Part shown: positions 46,678 to 58,384 of the stretch, in pieces
How the letters are laid out: the number at the start of each line of letters is the position of its first letter
Numbering within the stretch: position 1 is the first letter of the stretch
NCBI GenBank assembly: GCA_009733575.1
Contig: ML769572.1
Location: forward strand, 26,220-90,219
Source: Gymnopus androsaceus JB14
Taxonomy: Eukaryota; Basidiomycota; Agaricomycetes; Agaricales; Omphalotaceae
Direction of reading: 5' to 3'
Length of the DNA: 64,000 nt
Translations under genes and position numbers: made by a program
Notes under the pieces: model-generated
The model's database searches: none
The model's input: the letters and a program-made list of their open reading frames with translations, nothing else
Told to the model about the DNA's origin: nothing

Positions 46678-47163
46678 CATCAGGAAAAATGTAAGCACAT
46701 AACTTGCATAATTTTGAAACTAAATGCATTTCTTATCAGGGGACCTGTCTAATGGGCATAATGGGCATAATTTTGAATAACTTGCATTATAGTGTCAAAA
46801 TATGAAATTTATGCATACTTTATCCACATTTTGATGAGTTTTTGCATGCAACTAGCATCTTTTGCTAATGCATCAGCAAAACCTGGATAATTGCCATAGC
46901 TCTTATAGCAAGCCATAGCAGCCATAGAACTATGAACTGCTATGAATTGCTGTGGGTAGCTATGAGTACTATGAACTTCCAAATTATATTGTCTGTTGAC
47001 AGATGTCATGCTCTATAGCAATCCATAGAAATCCATAGCAGCCCATAGCTATGGATAGATGGGGACCTTGCTATGGGTGCTATGAGTGCTATGAGCACTG
47101 GATAGCACTATCCAGTGCTGTCCACTTCACCCAGGTTTTGCTGATGTGAAGGTTTTCCTGATG
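46678..47163. mobile_element. CATCAGG-ended MITE containing a nested MITE
   Basis: CATCAGGAAAA at 46678 and TTTTCCTGATG at 47163 are inverted ends identical to those of the large insertion in the thaumatin-like gene. The interior is AT-rich with TGCATAATTTTG words, as there. The flanking dinucleotides (TA and GC) do not match here. A second element is inserted at 46871-47146. Confidence 0.7.
46871..47146. mobile_element. CATCAGC-ended MITE, copy 2 (276 bp)
   Basis: The 16-bp inverted ends CATCAGCAAAACCTGG and its complement are identical to copy 1 at 36750-37443, with TG on both sides (46869-46870, 47147-47148). The interior is made of CCATAGCA/CTATGAG words forming near-complete self-complementarity. 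It is non-coding and probably a compact family member. Confidence 0.82.
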
Positions 47164-47384
47164 GCCTGCCAAGCCATTTGAAGTCATAAAATCAAACTCT
47201 ATTGCTGATCCACAGATCTTAGCAAGGGGGAGCGTTGAAATTTCATTAGACACCTATAAGGCTATAATAAGTGCTGTCAGCACTGTAAAGCATTTTATGG
47301 CCATTTGACAATGGTGGCAGGAGATTTGGGAAATGGTTGACCCTACATTCAACATATTCTAGGGGCAGATATTCCACTCCAGCC

Positions 47385-48110
47385 ACTTCAGGCAACCACT
47401 ATATATGACCTAGTTAGGATAGAAAACTGATGTACCTAAACTATCCTAAGAGGTTACTTTTTCAGGCATTCTGCCCAGCCAATATTTCAGTGAGGCAGCT
47501 GCCCATCTGTGCTCAATTTCCCAGGCAGCAGCCCACCAATCCTGTCTTGATCAAAATCACTACCCTGCCTACCAGGCAGCTGCCCAAGTTGTCACATGTC
47601 ACAGGTGTCTGGGGTTCCTCTGGGGAGCTGCCTGCCATTTTTCACCAATTTGGTCCTGGGTTCCTCCCATCATTTTTTCATATATTTTTCATTAATTTCA
47701 TGAGTAGATAATCTTACTGACACAATACTACCTGATATTTCAGGGCAGCTGCCTATGTTGCTGGCCATGGATCTGACAATTGATGACCTTATTGCCTATT
47801 GCCCACCTTAGTTAGTGCCACACAATATGTATATATGATATTTATATCACCAAAGATACCCACATATAAGTATATACATAATCTGGGTCAGCTGCCCACC
47901 TTAGTTAGTGCCATGCTATATTTATATCAACAAAGATACCAATAAATCCCACTCAAGTTGGTATATGGGGCAGCTGCCCACTCAAGCTGATTAATGGGGC
48001 AGCTGCCCACTCAAGTTGGTTAATGGGGCAGCTGCCCACTCAAGTTGGTTAATGGGGCAGCTGCCCACTCAAGTTGGTATATGGGGCAGCTGCCCACCTT
48101 ACTTAGTAGA
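47385..48110. repeat. Palindrome-minisatellite element, copy 1
   Basis: Sequence from about 47385 to 47830 matches 56090-56516 in reverse complement. Its right part (about 47953-48100) is an array of five 29-bp units ending in GGGGCAGCTGCCC. CAGCTGCC words are also scattered through the unique part. Apparent frames are repeat translations and no gene is called. Confidence 0.7.
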
Positions 48111-48369
48111 TCACAATGTATTGATAATTACAAGTCAAATATACTCATACAAGCATAAACTACCTAAGTAACAGCTACCTAAGTACATTCACATAACGTG
48201 CACATGCGAGGAATGCAACAGAGAAGGCGGTTCAACTACGAGTTGATGCAGGGGAATTATTTGTGAAAGATTGAGCTATAACCAGGGAAAGAAAGTCAAA
48301 AAGAGCTTGGAGATAAGCACCGTAAACAGATAAAATGCGCACCAAAAAGACATTTAGACTCACCATAGC
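48111..48369. other. Non-coding spacer
   Basis: No feature was recognised between the minisatellite element and the next gene fragment. Confidence 0.3.
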
Positions 48370-48674
48370 GCAAGGTTTGTTGTGTTAATGAACGTCAAAA
48401 GTTGGTTGAGGATCTCAAAAGAATCACGCTCGGAAATGTGGTCCGTAGGCACTCAATGGGCGTTTCTTAAGAGCTCATTCAAACAATGATCTCAAGCAGT
48501 GATGACCGTAGATACACTTGGGATCATTTTATAAAATTTGAAGAGCAGATGTAGCAGGGCGTGAACGAAAGTGGTAGGATGGCACAGTAGCAGAACAGTG
48601 AAGAAATGGTCCACTAGTGGCTCTGAAGAAAGAGGTATGTCATCCACTTCGGGATCCATACTTCCATTTACCAA
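48370..48674 (-). pseudogene. Degenerate gene fragment with a paralogous piece at 54.2 kb
   Basis: The minus strand reads PLVDHFFTVLLLCHPTTFVH, then after breaks RPLSAYG-like sequence and FEILNQLLTFINTTNLALW. About 130 bp (48370-48500) match 54125-54265 in opposite orientation. The other copy has an extra ~19 bp and a better RPLSAYGPRFRA reading in its own frame. Both seem fragments of one multicopy gene family that I cannot name. Confidence 0.4.
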
Positions 48675-48776
48675 GCCATTATTTCTTCAGGATGCTTAAA
48701 TACAAGCACCGTCAAGTCAAAAACTGTACAAACTCAAGTCTCAAATTTGTATTTACATCTCTCATCTCTCCCTTAC

Positions 48777-49600
48777 AGGAGCAAACGGTTTTCTTGGAGC
48801 TCACATTGTGAAGGAAGCATTAGACAGTAGTTTTGTGGTGCGAGGGTATGTTAATTTTTAACATCAACACATATGATATGTCATCGAGCCTTTATTGATG
48901 TGTTTCCTCAGAACTGTCTGATCCTTTGCAAAGGCTGAAGAATTGAAGGAGGTCTTTCCTTCCAAAAAGTTCGAAACTGCAATTGTTCCTGACCTAATTT
49001 GAAGCAATTACACTGAAGCTCTGAAAGGTGATTTGCTTTTGTATCCATACCCTAACTATCTGAAAAACCGCAATGTATTCAGATGTTACTGCTATCATCC
49101 ACTCCGCTTCACCATTCGTCTTGTCTGTGAACAACCTCAAGAAAGACCTCCTGGAACCTGCAACCGAAGTGACTTTGACTGTTTTACGAGCGTGGAAGTG
49201 CAATTTGCTCTAGACTCGAGCCAGTAGCTTTGGTGTTGACACCTTGATGACAGTCAATCAAAGGCGCCGCACATCACATCTCTGCAGCAGGGAGTGGTTC
49301 GAGTCTAGATTTGCTCCACTCATTGACACCCAGTACTTATCCTCTTTCCTCACTTATATCGTTATGGCCGAAAGGTTCCGATGCACCAGGAAGATCCTAT
49401 CGAGTCCGGTCCTCCAGCCATTGCCAGAGCTTGAGCAACTCTGTGGGAGACTTAGTCCACCTCCAATCAATGTGCGGGATCGCGTCAAGAGGTAACCCGA
49501 CTCGATGGAGGAGTCCAAATGCATTTGGGCCTGGAGGAGCAACTGAGAGGACATTTACCATAGTAGTTTCCTTATTTGGCGTAGTTTCTGTAACTTTACC
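48777..49600 (+). pseudogene. GRE2-type NAD(P)-dependent reductase fragment
   Basis: GANGFLGAHIVKEALDSSFV (about 48779-48840) is the glycine-rich Rossmann cofactor loop (GxxGFLG) of the extended short-chain dehydrogenase group that includes yeast GRE2-type ketoreductases. It is followed by AKAEELKEVFPSKKFETAIV, then DVTAIIHSASPFVLSVNNLK (about 49083-49140) and LLEPATEVTLTVLRA, the usual second block with the HxASP motif. The next expected blocks (YxxxK catalytic motif) are absent or scrambled, and an in-frame stop follows VPDLI. Introns may account for some breaks. It is a decayed partial copy; pieces such as AFGPGGATERT near 49520 are of unclear relation. Confidence 0.6.
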
Positions 49601-52187
49601 CCATAATTTCCCCGCGCTTTGGCGCTTACCTAATTAATTCCCTTTTGACCACAACCCTCATTCGTGTTGCATTCACGTGAAGACCAACATGTCTTTGCCC
49701 GAGTCTCTCAACATTGTATGTTGATGTCTCAAAGGTTGTCTTCTGTTCAATTCCGGTTCAAACGAATCGTTTTATCTCACCATTGCTACTTGGACGATTG
49801 AAGCATCTGGAGCACTTTTAGCAGACATGTTTCTTTGTCGGTCTTGGGGCCCACTTAATTGAGTATCATTTGAAGACCCCAAATGGCTTGACGCAGGATG
49901 CTCATCATGCTGGCCTACCACCATGAAACCTTGATTGTACTCGTGGCTTTGAGGACTGGGACGTTGGTCAAGTCAGTATTCTTCTGCCTTTGACATAGCC
50001 TGTTGAAGGATAGAAGGTTTAACGGTATAGCATACACTGATTTGTATAACTTACCAGCAGCTCCAGTCAACATTCAGGAGGTAAATTGAGGAGGTGTACT
50101 AAGCAAGGTCATCTCATAAGCCAAGCGGCCGAGATTTTTAAAGGGTCTACGCACCTGGAAACATTTCGTTGATGCTTGGAAGAGACATCAGAGGAGTAGC
50201 CTTCGAGCTCATTGTGAAGTTGATAGAGATCAGAAGAAAGTGGTCTCTAAAAAGAAGCTGTTTGCATCTCTTGCAGCATCCATTGACGATGTCTGCATAC
50301 CTTTATAGCTGTTCCGGACCAAATAGAGATAAGAAAATGGTCTCTAAAAAAGTCATTTGTGCCTCTTGCAATATTTACTGACAATGTCTGCATACCTTTA
50401 TATCTGTTTGGCAGGAAATACGGGTAGGTGGGAGGTGACTACGCATCAACGAGCTTTAATTTATCATGCCTGCCTTGTATTCTGTGGAAGTTACCTACAT
50501 AAACCGCGGACTTGAACGTGTGCAGTGCATCAAAATCTACGTCGATGCATTTCAGAAAGCAGGAGCGGTGGAAGTACAGAGAAAGATCTTACTCAGCGTG
50601 GGTGTCATATATATACACTTTAGCAGCCAAACATCCAAGACAGATTGAATCTCATCTGGTACTGAGATTTGCGCCGCTCATGGAAGATGGCCCTTTGTTT
50701 AGATATCAGTATACGGGAGCACTCTAGCCACGTTACAGTCTGGAACAATGAAATGAATCAAGCGTTTAAAGATCTGCATAGACCTGTGTTAGTCGTTAGT
50801 CTGGCGCCGCAAGATATGGAATCAGGATGTAGTCCGCTATATCCTGCTCAAAAAGCTGGGGCTGTCCATCCGTTTATATGGTAAATATATGAGATAGTAC
50901 TCGCCAAGCATTGGGTCCTATTGTGATGAACATAGTTGAGTCAAAGTGGCTGATATTGAGGCTGACCGCAGCTTGGGATGAGTTGGTGATGAGTGATTTA
51001 ATTTCCCGATACAGATGTCCTCACCTCTTGACTAGTCTCCAACCTTCTCCTAAGTCCACTGCTGTTAACTGTTCGCCGTTCAACATCGAAGGGGGCTCAG
51101 ATGCAGTGTTCTCTGTCTCCAAGACAGTCCCGTTCCCAATTATAAGGTCTGGTCAAATGCTTCATTCCCATTCCCTGATTGTGCTGCTCCGTCATAACAG
51201 GTACACCCAGATGGCGACTCTATGTATCCCTCTCGGATCCTTCCTTTTTCCAAGCGCAATTCGCACCCGGAAACAATGGAAATAAATCTGTGCCAGAAGT
51301 TAGTTTTAATACCAGTCTACCTGGAAAATCGGACCCAATATTTTCAATTCAATGTTCAACGTGACTCCATCTTCCATCTCAGTGATCTTAGGCACTTCTA
51401 TTCCGTGTTCACGCCCGAGCCGGTATGTACAACTATCAATAACATCAATTACTTTTGTTGGTTTAAAAAATGATTGTTGTTGTCGCTAATGAATTAAATA
51501 GCGCAGCGTTAATCTCGTCGGTGTATATGGGCTCACCGTTTACATCAGACCAAGACGAATCTCATCACAACCAACCCAAATGTGGAGGAGGACCACTGTG
51601 AGCAGGAGGTATAGTGCTTCCAGCCATGGAGTTGACGCAAGGATTAGACGGTGGATAAAGTAGATCTAGAACTATTGGTGTATTGTACGCAAAAGACAGA
51701 GAGAGCTTGATGAACGGGCACTGATGGGTGCAGAAGCGAAGATGCGAATCACGCACTTTCGCTGCCACTCTGCTGGATGTTGATGCCAGGATTACGCGAT
51801 TACAGCTGATGGTCGTTCCAGATATGAAGGATGCTACGAGTGTGAAGGAGGCCACACCTCACGGTCCTCTGAAGAATCTCATTTTTTTAGTCATATTCCA
51901 GGACTGGCCCGTGCAAGATATGTACACGAACACGTCTGTCTTCCGCATCGTGTTATCCTACAAACTTAGATTATTTCGGAATTCGGAAAAAACCCAACTG
52001 CCGACAGAAAAATAAGGACGATGTCGACCAAATGTCCTTTGGCTACACGCGATTCCAGCGATGCAGAGAACAAAGAGGATGCTAAAAGTGGTGCAAGCCC
52101 TTGAGTTCCAGATCTGTACGACTAATAGCGACATGGAGTCTAGATAACATTGTTGATGTTACATTCCTTGAATGAAAAATAATGCTG
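49601..52187. other. Gene-poor stretch with small fragments
   Basis: Several short plus-strand frames (50169-50381, 50466-50648, 50911-51285) show no known motif. Positions 50224-50312 and 50325-50405 are a diverged tandem duplication (both end GTCTGCATACCTTTATA). At 51660-51780 there is sequence shared with the MULE-like element; on the plus strand it reads like AKDRESL followed by LLDVDARITRLQ, reminiscent of the coiled-coil start of agaric F-box proteins. No intact gene. Confidence 0.3.
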
Positions 52188-52870
52188 TTACTCACTGTAT
52201 GTCGTGTTGATGAACAATGCAGCTAAAAGCTGGCAAACGAGCAATGCCCATACAAGAGCATTGACCCGTCCAGTGAGATGAGTGACGTCCTGCAGGATCC
52301 ATAGAAGGGGGAAAATCACCAGGAAACTCGAGTAAGATATAATATACATTTTCCTCGGTCCAACTTTTTTCAGGATCTGCGTCAAGATCAGCAGGTTCTG
52401 AAATCCGTTCAGCAACGCAAATATGCCCAGAATGAGACCAACTTGGTATGGAGAAAGACCTAGACCGCCTATGGGAATAGAGGAGGAGTAAATGAGGGGA
52501 TAAGCACAAAGTAGGACATATCGGTGAATGATAGCAGCCCGTAGTTGAGCAGGATGATTTGTAAATTGGCAGTTAGTAGCTCTCGGGTGCTGGGAGGCTT
52601 GATATATGTAGAAGGCAATGAGCTACCATAATCTGTTTGAGGTTCACCATCCAAGCGTAATGGCCCGCTTTCTTCTGATAAATCGATGGGCTGTTTGTGA
52701 TTTAAGGTCTGGAACGTCGTTAGCGCTGCAGAGTACCTCTTTCATCAAGCTATATATGATAGCCCAAACGCGGCAAAACACAGAAGCCCTACAACGGCAA
52801 AAGGAAGGAAATAAGGAAAATCACGAAAGAACACAAACTTTCCGAAAGTTTGTGGCCATTGTGTGACAGG
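52188..52870 (-). pseudogene. MFS transporter fragment (drug:H+ antiporter-like)
   Basis: The minus strand encodes YFLPFAVVGLLCFAAFGLSY (about 52815-52755), the central loop segment, TANLQIILLNYGLLSFTDMS, YFVLIPSFTPPLF, then after a one-base frame break GGLGLSPYQVGLILGIFALL, FQNLLILTQILKKVGPRKMY and WILQDVTHLTGRVNALVWAL. GLSPYQVGLILG and the loop KKVGPRKMY are typical of the second half of 12-TM major facilitator transporters of agaric type. The frame break between LFP and IGGLGLS and the stop after LSYIA indicate decay or sequence errors. The N-terminal half (with the DGRR-like loop) was not found upstream. Confidence 0.68.
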
Positions 52871-54124
52871 GTTCGCAAGAATGCCACCTTAGTAGTGCAG
52901 GTCTGTAAACGTTCACAATTAGCCAAGCACTAAACTTGAGGTTAGGAAGACTAGACGTTAAAGAAGGAAAGGACGGTCCAAGCGAGGACCTGCGAAGGAT
53001 ATCAGTCGGGCCTGGGGGTCAGCTACCAGTAAGCTGATTAGCGTCGTAATTCAATGCGACACTTAGATTAATTGTGACCGAAACTTTTTGATATTTGGGA
53101 GAGTGGGGAGGGAAAAGATTCTTTTACAATTGGTCGACACTCTATTTATTGACTTGGGCAGCCAGGCGCGCTCTTGCGTTTCCCGACGTCGTACAAATGC
53201 CAATCGGAAACTAATAAAAGTAATTTATACATATAAAGAATAAGTCCGTCGAAAGTGAAATGTCCGTTAGCTTACAATGCTTCCAGCACGTCTGAGTCAC
53301 GACCTGGGCTATGCACAAGACTGGTTGACCATATCGCTCGCCTATGACCATCAGCGAGGACACTTAGGTGGCTCATGCCCAATGCCTGATATGGGTGCAT
53401 GCCGGGGAAGGAGTTCGACGGCCTTGACAGCTGGTTGGCATCGAGACGGAGAGGGGAATAATGGTCAAGTCAAATAGGAGGGAATAGAAGTTGAAATTAT
53501 AGTTGTAATAACATACGATTCACCCAGTATCCTAACCAATACTTCCTACAATGATCCTGGTCCAAGGGCGTTGTGGGAAAGGTTGTCGGCATCGAATGAT
53601 TAGCGTAGTACATTGTTGTCGAGATGTCGACAATTGGAATGGTACCGGAAATTTGAAATAACAGATTAACTGCTGCGTTGAGCGCTGCCGTTGATTGCGT
53701 TGTCGAACAAGCAAGGATACGGTGAATGTAAGTCGAAGAGAAAGTTGAAGAGAGGGAGATGGTGGTGGTTGAGAGGAAGGAAGGAAGAGTTATGTAATAG
53801 TCCGGAACAACGATAAACGGTGAGGTAAACTCGAAAAGTATGAGCAATTGCTCATGGTGGCCGAATTTGGTAAGTATGAATGCGAAGTTAGATTTATGAA
53901 GGTTTTCGAGTAACACAGAACAATTTGAATGAATAAAAGAATATGAATAGCTCGATTAAATCACTATAAGGGAGGCTGGCTACCAGCGAGGCAACCCGCA
54001 CTCCCACAACGTTAGTACAGTATTCCGAATAAAATAATCTTTTATCGTAAGTTATTGCGCTCACTAAGTCTATTATCGACATACTAAAAACTAATATGCA
54101 TGTATAAAACGATCCCAGAGTGTC
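52871..54124. other. No recognised gene
   Basis: A minus-strand frame at 53497-53916 (139 codons, Ser/Thr-rich) and a plus-strand frame at 53277-53477 show no known motif. Nothing else is evident. Confidence 0.3.
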
Positions 54125-54265
54125 ATCTCACTGCTTGAGATCGTCGTCGAACTTGAGAAACGCCCATTGAGCGCCTACGGACCGCGTTTTCGAGCGTGAT
54201 TCTTTTGAGCTCTCACGGTTGAACTTTGCTCTCAACCAACTCTTGGCGTTTATTTAACATGACGA
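54125..54265 (+). repeat. Paralogous gene fragment, inverted relative to 48370-48500
   Basis: It reads KRPLSAYGPRFRAR-like sequence (GAAACGCCCATTGAGCGCC region) on the plus strand and matches the reverse complement of 48370-48500. Preserved CG sites here correspond to TG/CA in the other copy. Confidence 0.5.
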
Positions 54266-54799
54266 ATTACTAGCCAAGACTCTCCTAAACTTTGGTACAT
54301 CTTTTTGATTTGTTTCTGGTGCTTATTTGGAAGTTTTCTGACTTCTTCCTTGGCTATAGTTTCATTTTATCTCAAAATCGACCCCTCTTCTCATACGGCG
54401 GCTCAATCTGGCAATCTTCCTCAGCAATACTCTGACAACGACGGAGCTCGATATCTATGCGTAGGCTTCCTTTATACGCTATCGTTAATACATAAATCCC
54501 CCGAAAAAGGACAGTTGTGGATGCAATAGAGGACCATAACCACTTTATTCACCGCTTCAGATGATTAGCGAATCGCAGGGAAGTCGATCCTTGGCTATAG
54601 CTTCCCTTTCTCTCACTATCGATCCTCTATCACCCTGGCGATGTTACTTCTTCAGCAATATTTCTGGCAATAACGGAACCTGATATTGGTGCATAGACCT
54701 CCTTTACATGCTAGTGGTTATGGACACATTGGAGGACTATGATGACGTGAGGTAAGTAAATTTTCACCATGTGCACGAGTGGCGGACTCCGACTTGTCT
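54266..54799. repeat. Two diverged copies of a short repeat
   Basis: Segments near 54340-54440 and 54580-54690 share CTTGGCTATAG, CGACCCTC/CGATCCTC and CAGCAATA words in the same order. A third related segment lies at 55250-55360. No gene. Confidence 0.4.
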
Positions 54800-54809
54800 T
54801 TTTAGACGC

Positions 54810-55209
54810 TTCTTAATACAACGAGGAGATCTTCCTTCATGAAATCATCTCTACTGTCTCCTAAGCTCTCGACAAAATCAGATAGGCATCTTTGACCGAC
54901 CCATCCGTGCTCAACACTGGGAAGGACTTGATCATCCGTCTCGTCCCCAACGAGGAAGCAAAAGTCTTCTCCATCATTGAAACTGGTATTGGTATGACCA
55001 AGAGAAACGGAGAGATACCGATCTTATCTGTCTCAGCTCTGACGACCACAACTAATTTTTATTCAATAGCCTACCGTCCTGTTCGCAAGGGTGACACTTT
55101 CCTTGTGCGAGCGAGGAGGGATGCGAACTGTAGATTTCAAAGCTTTCGAGACGACCCCGCCAAAACCGCCATCACCTCCTTTGACAACAGCAACTCCTGC
55201 AACACTTAA
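54810..55209 (+). pseudogene. HSP90 N-terminal fragment
   Basis: The reading NEEIFLHEIIS (about 54823-54855), then [20 protein letters not shown] (54895-54955) and ETGIGMTK (about 54983-55005) matches the ATP-binding N-domain of HSP90, including the conserved GIGMTK lid segment. A frame break and an in-frame stop lie between the first two blocks. After the lid the similarity fades ([15 protein letters not shown]). Only a small part of the ~700-residue protein remains, so this is a decayed fragment. Confidence 0.68.
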
Positions 55210-55664
55210 TGGGATGCACCTCCGCATGGCGAAGCTGGGATTGGATTTTTGACTTACTTCCTTGGTTATAGCTCTATTTTTTCTCGAGAAATTTCACTGC
55301 ATCCTGCATTGACTTCTCATACAGCGACTCGACCTGGAGATCCTTTATTGATGACGGCTGGGCAGATGACGAGGGGAATCAACCGGATAAGGATGAGGAT
55401 TTATTTACTCAGGTGGAAAATAACTTAGGCCAGTCGGTGAAGGTAAGACGCGCTCACCCGACCTCCGTATTCTACTAACCTCTCTCTCGCAGGAAAAACA
55501 CAACCAAGAGATCGCGACTGGCAGTCAGCCAATCCACGATTATGATCAACTTCTCAACGCAATGGTGACATCTGGCTAAACAGAGTGACTGGCTTGTTAT
55601 AGTTGCTGGATGCTGGTGATGTGGGATGGTTGGATGAGACAGAGACAAGATTGCCAAGTACCTA
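55210..55664. other. Third copy of the short repeat, otherwise non-coding
   Basis: Positions 55250-55360 repeat the motif order seen at 54340 and 54580. The rest has no recognisable gene. Confidence 0.35.
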
Positions 55665-56516
55665 TTGCTGTGGGCAGCTGCCCCATATACCAACTTGAGT
55701 GGGCAGCTGCCCCATATACCAGCTTGAGTGGGCAGCTGCCCCATATACCAGCTTGAGTGGGCAGCTGCCCCATATTCCAACTTGAGTGGGCAGCTGCCCC
55801 ATATACCAACTTGAGTGGGCAGCTGCCCCATATTCCAACTTGAGTGGGCAGCTGCCCTATATACCAGCTTGAGTGGGCAGCTGCCCTATATACCAGCTTG
55901 AGTGGGCAGCTGCCCCATATTCCAACTTGAGTGGGCAGCTGCCCCATATACCAACTTGAGTGGGCAGCTGCCCCACATACCAAATTGAGTGGGCAGCTGC
56001 CCCATATACCAACTTGGATGGGATTTATTGGTATCTTTGTTGATATACATACAGTGTGGCACTAACTAAGGTGGGCAATAGGCAATAAGGTCATCAATGA
56101 TCAAATCCATGGCCAGCAACATAGGCAGCTGCCCTGAAATATCAGGTAGTATTGTGTCAGTAAGATAATGTATCTATTCATGAAATTAATGAAAAATACA
56201 TTTAAAAAATGATGGGAGGAACCCAGGACCAAATTGGTAAAAAATGGCAGGCAGCTGCCCAGAGGAACCCCAGACACCTGTGACATGTGACAAGTTAGGC
56301 AGCTGCCCATCCCTGACCAGGCAGCTGCTTGGTAGGCAGGGCAGTGATTTTGATCAAGACAGGATTGGTTGGCTGCTGCCTGGAAAATTTGAGCACATGT
56401 GGGCAGCTGCCTCACTGAAATATTGGCTGGGCAGAATGCCCAAAAAAGTAACCTCTTAGGATAGTTTAGGTACATCAGTTTTCTATCCTAACTAGGTCAT
56501 ATATAGTGGTTGCCTG
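55665..56516. repeat. Palindrome-minisatellite element, copy 2
   Basis: Twelve occurrences of GGGCAGCTGCC spaced 29 bp apart (about 55672-56010, unit with CCATATACCAACTTGAGT) are followed by a unique part (56020-56516) that is the inverted counterpart of 47385-47830. The long minus-strand frames here are only the 29-bp unit read in successive phases (GQLPTQVGIWGSCPLK and so on). Confidence 0.75.
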
Positions 56517-56669
56517 AAGTGACTCCAGCAGTGAGTTTATATGTGTGACCTTTTCCAAATCACTAATAGCTAGCTGCTCAAACACTGTTTGGTGATAAGG
56601 TCAACAATACAAATTGTATACTATATAGTCATTAAGTATCTGCTTTCATTGAAATGCAGCGGCCCACCC
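56517..56669. other. Spacer downstream of the F-box/LRR-like gene
   Basis: Short spacer with no feature beyond probable 3'-flank of the minus-strand gene. Confidence 0.3.
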
Positions 56670-57777
56670 TCAATACCCCCAAACATATGGCCACCATCCA
56701 TCCAAAGCCTCACTGGCAGCTGCACGTTGGGTGTGGACAACTAGACATCCCTTTGTGTGAAATGCAGGGAGCTGAGTCTCTACAGCTGCAACTGCCTCAA
56801 GAAGATAATCACTACTCCACGCATATTGATGCCCAAATTTTATATGCAAAGTGAATTCGACTAGCGCAAGAGAGTCCGAGCCCAGCCGAGGCAACAATGC
56901 CTTTTCAAGGGATCGAAAATCAAAATCCTTGATCCATTCTTTGGACTCCGTATTGATCCATATAGTGATTTCCCGCAACTCCTGGGATGTGATTGTAGCA
57001 ATCATAGCCTGAAGCCAGGATGTATCGCCATGCATACTAGGATGCAGGTTAAACGTCGATATTTCCACACTGCGCAAATTCGAATTTTGAGAGAGAGAAA
57101 TGGCGACTGCAAATGTATGCGAGTTGCAGTTAGTACTAATGGAATGTCAAGGATAAGAAAAACTGGCGTACCTTCTCGAGTCACGGTTTTTTGCTGCGCT
57201 CTGAGCGATATCTAAAGCCAGATGGTGTAATGCTGGACCAGCAGCCTCGATGAAACAACCAACCAGGATGGCGTCACCCACTGATACACCACTAAAACAC
57301 ATTGTGTCAATGTTTCGTGGTTGGATATACGTTGGTGATGAAATGGAAAGCAATGTTGCTGCATTTTTATCAACCACGATATCTAGAAGATGCAGATTGG
57401 GAAACCGGCTGCCATTTGATACTGCTGCTGGAAGAGTGTCATCAAGTTTCAACGATTTCGGCTCCGTTAATATTATCTGTCGAATTTTGAGTGCGTGAAG
57501 ATAAGGAAATCCCGAACTGCAAATGTCGAGCAAGTACTCCAGATACTCAAATACAACACTCTGCCAACAGATAGACTTTAACTGTTGCAGAGAACCTAGA
57601 ACTGCCTTCGATTGTGGCGTAAGACAATTCCAAGTGACTCCCATTACGGTGATACTTTTTAAGTTGGGAAGAACAGGGATGTGTTGGCAAATGAGAGTAT
57701 TCAGGATGTCGTAGTCATCTGATGGACTAGTGACATCATTCACTTCGTGACCCATGTCCGGACCATCTAATATTTCG

Positions 57778-58193
57778 GGCTTAAACTGAAGTTTACGCAA
57801 GGCTAATAGCAAAGGTGAGTGTAGCGCGTGACTTTCCCTGCACTACGCTAAGCCAGTTCCTACCGATAGGTTTTTCAAGGGTCCGCCCTCCTGAGGTCAA
57901 CAAGTGGAAGGGCTTAGCAGTGCATACAGGTCGCAAGTGGCTCCGGGCCTGCCTGTCCATACTTACCTCCAATTAGACTCAATACACGCCTTTTGTAGAA
58001 GTTAAGACCACGTTCCCTAGTACTTACCATGCAGCAATCCATAGTTTACTTACTCTTCTCTCTTTTCTCCCTGCTCTTCATACTAGGTATGACATATATT
58101 TTATGTTTTCCGTTGTTTTCTATCGACCTAGTTACTCAATTCCTCTTTTTCTCTCTTTTCTCCCTGCTCTTCATACTAGTCAATTTTCGGTTA
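57778..58193 (+). repeat. Split direct repeat A1
   Basis: Left-terminal repeat of the Ngaro-type element, matching A2 at 62845-63260 with a few substitutions. It begins GGCTTAAACTGAAG and contains two pyrimidine-rich TTTTTCTCTCTTTTCTCC-like stretches and the word TACTTACCATGCAGCAATCC. Confidence 0.93.
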
Positions 58194-58384
58194 TATTTTG
58201 TGCTATGTGCCATCTGTCAAATCAAACCAAAGAAAATTTTTTGAAAACCACATGCCTAATGCCGGAAATCAGCAATTTTGAGGAGCGGCGGGGATACGCA
58301 TCCCAGCTCTCCCCCCTCGAGGCACAGAGGTTGAAGAAGCCAAGTGACTCGCTAGACAAACTCTCCGGGTAATCACCAACCAGG

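Noticed and set aside
47953..48100. Possible CRISPR array (regular repeats)
   Set aside because: The units are contiguous 29-bp minisatellite copies without unique spacers, and the genome is eukaryotic.
55475..55983. Long minus-strand frames with repeated GQLPTQVGIWGSCPLK-like peptides
   Set aside because: They are a 29-bp DNA unit read in successive phases; 29 is not a multiple of three, and three phases are open alike, so there is no coding signal.
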